Source of the DNA: Planctomycetota bacterium
GTDB lineage: Bacteria; Planctomycetota; Phycisphaerae; UBA1845; UTPLA1
Direction: 5' to 3'
Assembly: GCA_027295245.1 (NCBI GenBank)
Contig: JAPULF010000400.1
Coordinates: 1 to 13,821 of the forward strand
DNA length: 13,821 nucleotides
A model generated the notes under the pieces. That model was not told the origin of the DNA, searched no databases, and saw nothing but the letters and a program-made list of their open reading frames with translations. This document shows positions 10,007-13,821 of this stretch, one piece after another; position 1 is the stretch's first letter; the number at the start of each line of letters is the position of its first letter. A program made the translations under genes and the position numbers.

Positions 10007-11344
10007 ATGGAAGCAACAATGGATCTTTCGGCGATTTTTGAACAGCAGGAACTCAACGACACCGTTTTCGCCAGCCTCAAGGAACTGGCGTTTGCAAATA
10101 CGGAGTCTTTTGATCGGTTTCGGACCCTCATCTCCGAGCTTGACCAGAGTCTCACCGCCGGGCGGCCGGACGCTGCGTCACACGCCTTGAAGCTGGGGTC
10201 GTGCTATCACGCAATAGAGAATTTCGCTAAGGCCGAGCAATGGCTCAATACGGCCCCGGCCGGACCGCGGCGCAGCCTCAACCTTGCCCGCCTCTATCGC
10301 GACCAAAGAAAGTTCGACGAGGCCTTGCGTGAAATCGATCAGGCCCGCAACCAGGGTGGCGACAGGACCGAGTGCGAGTTGCAGCGGGCGGAAACCTACA
10401 TTGCATGCGGTCAAATCGATGCGGCTTTGCCGATTATCGATCAGTCTGCTTCCGTGAAGGAATCGTCGGCGCAATGGAATTACCTCGAGGGCCGCCTTGC
10501 CCAGGCGGGAGGTGAGCTCGAGCGGGCCGCCCGGTCTTACGAAAGGGCTCTCGAGCTTGAAGAGGAGCATCCTCACGCCCTGTTTCACCTTGCGTATTTG
10601 GCGAACCTGTTCGGTGATGACGAGGCCGCTTTGCAACATTACCAGGACTGCGCCAGCCTGCCCTACGTCTACACCAATGCCCTCATTAACCTTGCGGTCA
10701 TGTACGAGGACGACGGTGATTACGATGAAGCGGCCAAGTGTTTGAGGCGGGTCCTGGCGACCAGCCCCAACCATCCGCGTGCGCAACTCTACCTCAAGGA
10801 CATTCTGTCGGCACAGGAGATGTACTACGACGAGGCACAGGTGGAGGCCCAGCAGCAGTACGACGCCGTCATGGACATTCCGGTCACGGATTTCGAGTTG
10901 TCGGTCCGCGCAAGGAATTGCCTCAAGAAGATGAACATATTCACGCTCGGAGATCTCCTGAGAATAAGCGAGCGCGAGTTGCTGGCCTACAAGAACTTCG
11001 GGGAAACCTCGCTCAACGAGATCAAGGCCATGTTGACCCAGAAGGGGCTGGCCCTCGGCCAACTCTCCGGCGAGACCGCCGTCCCGGCGAGTGAGGCCGC
11101 CGCCGCCGCACCGACCACCATCCTGCAAGGCGACTCCGAGCTAATGACGCGACCGGTGTCGAGCCTTCAATTGTCGGTTCGGGCTCGGAAGTGTCTTCAA
11201 AGGCTCGGCCTCAACTCCGTCGGCGAGTTGATTCGCACGAGCGAGCCGGAATTGCTGGCCTCGAAGAACTTCGGATTGACGTCGCTGAGCGAAATCAAGC
11301 AGCGTTTGGGCGAAATAGATTTATCGCTCAGATCGATCGATTAA
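10007..11344 (+). CDS. TPR protein with two C-terminal RNA polymerase alpha-CTD-like domains
   Basis: The 445 residues consist of about six TPR-like helix pairs (roughly 57-257; clearest at 156-187, 190-220 and 224-257) and two tandem domains that resemble the C-terminal domain of RNA polymerase alpha (291-351 and 382-441), joined by an Ala/Pro-rich linker. Compared from memory with Escherichia coli alpha, the counterparts of Arg265, Cys269, Gly296, Ser299 and Glu302 are kept in both (Arg301/392, Cys305/396, Gly332/423, Ser335/426, Glu338/429). Asn268 is kept only in the first (Asn304; Lys395 in the second) and Lys298 is Thr in both. The two domains are identical at about 32 of 60 positions. 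No alpha N-terminal assembly domain is present, so it is not RpoA. It may bind DNA or transcription proteins while the TPRs bind a partner; the function is unknown. AAGGAGG at 9987-9993 is a strong ribosome site but 13 bases from the ATG. It diverges from dnaA and precedes the SpoIID gene by 51 bases. Confidence 0.9.
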   Translation: MEATMDLSAIFEQQELNDTVFASLKELAFANTESFDRFRTLISELDQSLTAGRPDAASHALKLGSCYHAIENFAKAEQWLNTAPAGPRRSLNLARLYRDQRKFDEALREIDQARNQGGDRTECELQRAETYIACGQIDAALPIIDQSASVKESSAQWNYLEGRLAQAGGELERAARSYERALELEEEHPHALFHLAYLANLFGDDEAALQHYQDCASLPYVYTNALINLAVMYEDDGDYDEAAKCLRRVLATSPNHPRAQLYLKDILSAQEMYYDEAQVEAQQQYDAVMDIPVTDFELSVRARNCLKKMNIFTLGDLLRISERELLAYKNFGETSLNEIKAMLTQKGLALGQLSGETAVPASEAAAAAPTTILQGDSELMTRPVSSLQLSVRARKCLQRLGLNSVGELIRTSEPELLASKNFGLTSLSEIKQRLGEIDLSLRSID

Positions 11345-11354
11345 GTCTGGCCGC

Positions 11355-11384
11355 CCGAGTGGGGGCCGCGGCCCGGGTCCTCGG
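11355..11384 (+). promoter_or_regulatory. GC-rich hairpin overlapping the SpoIID gene ribosome site
   Basis: A perfect palindrome GGGCCGCGGCCC (11363-11374) is flanked by CCGAG (11355-11359) and CTCGG (11380-11384), so the spacer can fold into a stable stem. There is no T-run, so it is not a classical terminator. The GGAG ribosome site (11383-11386) of the next gene begins in the 3' arm and could be partly hidden when the stem forms. Confidence 0.4.
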
Positions 11385-11395
11385 AGAACAAGGGA

Positions 11396-12715
11396 GTGTT
11401 TCCGAAGTTTCGAAAGTTGCTCGGGACGGATGGGCTTCAACGCTTCGGGCTGATTCCCTTTCTTTTCATGGCACTTGCGTTGGTGACCTTGTTGTTCGTG
11501 GGTTGCCTGCGGTTGATGGAATGGAACCGTCCGCGCGACGTCGCTCGGGCCGAATCGGCTTCCGGGGTCAGCGTCGAGCGCGATATTTCCGTGCGGCTGA
11601 TGGGCCGCCAGCCGCGCCGCGATGTTCAGATTGCCGTCACCTCCGCCTTTTCCATCTCAGACGCCCGGAGTGATCGACCGGTGTATCAAAGTGACGTGCC
11701 GATCGGTCTTTCGATTGTCGCGCCCTTTCGAAAGAACGGTATTTCGATCGGACACAGAACCATCGACAGCAACGATGTGATCGTGACGCCGGTGCGAGAC
11801 GCCTCCATCGTCGTGGCGAAACCGACCCGTCGCGGAAACGTGCCACATACCTACCGCGGGCGGCTGCGAATCGAGCGTCGCGGCGACGGACTGTGCTTCA
11901 CGAATCTCGTGGACGTCGAGTCCTATCTCTACGGAGTTCTGCGCGGCGAGCTGCCTCGATCATTTCACAGCGAAGCGTTCAAGACCCAGGCGGTCGCGGC
12001 AAGGACGTATGTGCTGTACCAGAAGCGCATTGCGTCGCCGGGACGCACGTTCGACGTCCTCGATCACGAGGGAAGCCAGATGTACATCGGCGTCCGTGGC
12101 GAGGATCGAATCGCGGTCAGGGCCGTCGACGCCACGCGCGGCGAGGTCTGCCTGTGGAACGATAACGAAGAGCTGGAACTCTTTTGCACCTATTACTCAT
12201 CGACTTGCGGCGGCCTGTCTCAGCCGGTCAACTACTTCCGCGGCAGCGAAAGGAACATACCGCCCCTCTCCGGGAATGTGCGATGTACCGATTGCTACGT
12301 GTCGCCGTACTACCGATGGAAATCGGTCCGGGTTTCCAAGGCGGACGTCACACGCCGCATCGTGGAGAATTACCCCAGCGTCAAACGGATAGGGCGAATC
12401 ACCCGACTCGAGCCGAAGGCCAAGACCTCCGACGGCCGCGTAATAAGAATCAAGCTCGTGGGGGCCGGCGGGTTGAACGAGACCCTCATGGGGGAGGATT
12501 TCAGGTTGTCCGTGGGTAGCAGGGTGCTGAAGTCCACGAATTTCATGATCGCCGACGACGGCGACCATTTTGTTTTCTCGAACGGCCGAGGATTCGGACA
12601 CGGCGTGGGTCTCTGTCAGTACGGAATGGAAACCAAGGCCGCGCGGGGAATGAGCTATGTGGACATTCTCGCGGCCTACTATCCGGGCTCTCTGGTCCGG
12701 CGTGTCTATGACTGA
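11396..12715 (+). CDS. Membrane-anchored SpoIID/LytB-type peptidoglycan lytic enzyme
   Basis: The 439-residue protein has one hydrophobic segment (about 17-37), ending in Val-Gly-Cys37, which serves as a membrane anchor or, less surely, a lipoprotein signal. The SpoIID domain spans about 165-438. It shows VESYLYGVLRGELP (174-187) with Glu185 at the catalytic position known for SpoIID, the helix EAFKTQAVAARTYVLYQ (193-209), the STCGG motif (269-273) and the terminal GRGFGHGVGLCQYGM block (397-411). In sporulating Firmicutes SpoIID is a lytic transglycosylase that cuts glycan strands lacking stem peptides. Outside that group related proteins are usually annotated as SpoIID/LytB-domain proteins and probably remodel the cell wall in the periplasm. 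Nothing here suggests sporulation. The start is GTG, supported by GGAG about nine bases upstream; the first in-frame ATG would cut the anchor. Residues 45-165 are not recognised. It is probably cotranscribed with the gene upstream. Confidence 0.88.
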   Translation: MFPKFRKLLGTDGLQRFGLIPFLFMALALVTLLFVGCLRLMEWNRPRDVARAESASGVSVERDISVRLMGRQPRRDVQIAVTSAFSISDARSDRPVYQSDVPIGLSIVAPFRKNGISIGHRTIDSNDVIVTPVRDASIVVAKPTRRGNVPHTYRGRLRIERRGDGLCFTNLVDVESYLYGVLRGELPRSFHSEAFKTQAVAARTYVLYQKRIASPGRTFDVLDHEGSQMYIGVRGEDRIAVRAVDATRGEVCLWNDNEELELFCTYYSSTCGGLSQPVNYFRGSERNIPPLSGNVRCTDCYVSPYYRWKSVRVSKADVTRRIVENYPSVKRIGRITRLEPKAKTSDGRVIRIKLVGAGGLNETLMGEDFRLSVGSRVLKSTNFMIADDGDHFVFSNGRGFGHGVGLCQYGMETKAARGMSYVDILAAYYPGSLVRRVYD

Positions 12716-12816
12716 CGAATGGATCACGCGGATTCCGGCTGGCCGGCGCCGATTCCCCTCGTTAACCTGAGCTTGGGCCGACTTCCGAACCGTCCGATGT
12801 CGGCAACGTCGAACCC
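12716..12816 (+). other. Spacer before the CHASE2 gene
   Basis: A 101-base gap follows the SpoIID stop. I see no convincing terminator or ribosome site. An in-frame stop at 12763-12765 rules out an upstream extension of the next gene beyond that point. Confidence 0.5.
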
Positions 12817-13821
12817 ATGCGCCGAAACCGACCCCGACTCAATGGATTCCTCACCGGCGTGGCCGTCACCGCGTTGTGTGTGACCCTCTGGTTTCAATTC
12901 GGCCTGGGTGAAAGACTCGAGCTTCAATCGCTCGACATTCGTTTCCGGAGTTTCGGAGACGTCGACCGCGATTCCCGCATCGTCCATGTAGACATCGACG
13001 ACAACGCCCTCGACCGAATCGGGCGCTGGCCCTGGCCGAGGCTGGATACCGCCGACCTCGTCAGGACAATTCACGAGTTGGGTGCGTCTGTCATCGCGAT
13101 CGATCTTCTCATTGACGAGCCACAGACGCTGCGCAGGAACGATCCCAGCCTCTCAAAGGACCACGACGTCGAGCCCGACGTGAAAATCGAAGGACAGCCG
13201 ACCGATGCAGAGAGGGTATACGATGACATCGAACTCGCCGACGCGTTGCGGACCGCCGGCAGCGCCTTCATTTCGATTCAAGCGAAGACTGTCGGGCCGG
13301 GCATGCCCGATCCGGAGGACACGCGGATACGGAGGCTCTATGAGGAAGACCCGGGTATCGACACCGCCGCGGTCATTGCTGAACTGGGACTGGAGGACAA
13401 GCCGATCCAGCACAGTAGCGTTTCGAAGAGCCTTCTACGCGAACGAATCAGAGCAGCGCTCCTGAGGCGTTTCACCCTATCGGAAAAGCAGCTCGAGCGG
13501 CAATTAAAATTGACAAGAGACGATGTCTTGTCAGTGGTTGCGGGTGTGAAGGCGGAGGCTGCGAACGAACTCGTCGCGCGGATTTTTGCCGAGGGAAAAG
13601 AGCCCACCTTCGAGGAAGCTCGTCAGAGCGTTCTCGGAGAAAGTGCCGACACGCGTAATGCAGACCGTCAGGACGTGCTCGTGGCATTCCGTCGCCAAAA
13701 CGGGCTCGCGGCGATGCGGGCTCGGTCTCTTTCCACCGGATCGTCTGCCCGCGGGCGCCTGCAACGGGCGGTGAGTGCCGAGCCGCCGCTGGCTATTTTC
13801 GTAGAGGCTTCGTGCGGCTTC
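12817..13821 (+). CDS. CHASE2-domain sensor protein, 3' end missing
   Basis: The frame is open for 335 codons from ATG 12817 to the right edge. A short basic N-terminus leads into one membrane segment (about 11-29). Then comes the start of an extracytoplasmic CHASE2 sensor domain: SLDIRFR (38-44), RIVHVDIDDNALDRIGRWPWPR (54-75) and the strand SVIAIDLLIDEP (91-102), followed by DIELADALRTAGSAFISI (137-154). Residues about 160-320 are unusually long, charged and mostly helical, and look inserted before the next expected CHASE2 segment at 322-335 (PPLAIFVEASCGF). CHASE2 domains sit in front of adenylate cyclase, diguanylate cyclase, kinase or serine/threonine-kinase outputs; the output here is outside the window. 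No clear ribosome site precedes the ATG. It lies 101 bases after the SpoIID gene on the same strand and may share its transcript. Confidence 0.8.
   Translation, partial: MRRNRPRLNGFLTGVAVTALCVTLWFQFGLGERLELQSLDIRFRSFGDVDRDSRIVHVDIDDNALDRIGRWPWPRLDTADLVRTIHELGASVIAIDLLIDEPQTLRRNDPSLSKDHDVEPDVKIEGQPTDAERVYDDIELADALRTAGSAFISIQAKTVGPGMPDPEDTRIRRLYEEDPGIDTAAVIAELGLEDKPIQHSSVSKSLLRERIRAALLRRFTLSEKQLERQLKLTRDDVLSVVAGVKAEAANELVARIFAEGKEPTFEEARQSVLGESADTRNADRQDVLVAFRRQNGLAAMRARSLSTGSSARGRLQRAVSAEPPLAIFVEASCGF

Noticed and set aside
10178..11128. 316-codon minus-strand open frame
   Set aside because: It is the antisense shadow of the TPR/alpha-CTD gene, whose domains are unmistakable.
10878..11344. 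Possibility that the alpha-CTD modules mark the real rpoA
   Set aside because: There is no alpha N-terminal dimerisation domain, the modules are duplicated behind TPRs, and no ribosomal protein genes are nearby.

Overview
The window most likely comes from a bacterium of the phylum Planctomycetota, with moderately GC-rich DNA. This is an inference from the chromosomal replication block dnaA-dnaN-dciA-gyrB, which has no recF, lying next to a tetratricopeptide protein that ends in two RNA-polymerase-alpha-C-terminal-like domains. I know that last architecture mainly from planctomycetes. No ribosomal RNA or other decisive taxonomic marker is present.

Positions 1-3805 hold envelope and polysaccharide genes. 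They are a 5' fragment of a Wza-type polysaccharide export lipoprotein (minus strand, running off the left edge), a complete NeuD/PglD-type sugar O- or N-acyltransferase (plus strand), and a polytopic GT-C-like membrane protein (minus strand) that converges on the acyltransferase with only 14 bases between them. A roughly 500-base gap between the first two, divergent, genes contains a perfect 10-base inverted repeat.

Positions 3904-9717 hold the replication-initiation block, all on the minus strand and read as dnaA, dnaN, dciA, gyrB. The dnaN-dciA-gyrB genes are tightly packed, with 20-base gaps. The 311-base dnaA-dnaN gap has two near-consensus DnaA boxes in inverted orientation and an AT-rich stretch, which makes it my best candidate for the chromosomal origin. 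These genes supply the initiator, the sliding clamp, a helicase-loading factor and gyrase B, so the block encodes initiation and topology control together.

Positions 9718-13821 are read on the plus strand, diverging from dnaA across a 289-base shared regulatory region with a promoter candidate in each direction. The order is the TPR plus double alpha-CTD protein, a membrane-anchored SpoIID-type peptidoglycan lytic enzyme, and the 5' part of a CHASE2-domain sensor that runs off the right edge. The first two are only 51 bases apart and probably cotranscribed.

The most noteworthy item is the TPR/double-alpha-CTD protein. It keeps most residues that alpha-CTD uses to contact DNA, yet has no polymerase-assembly domain, and it is divergently paired with dnaA. 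Most of the rest is recognisable and conventional. I saw no CRISPR array, transposon, tRNA or phage gene.
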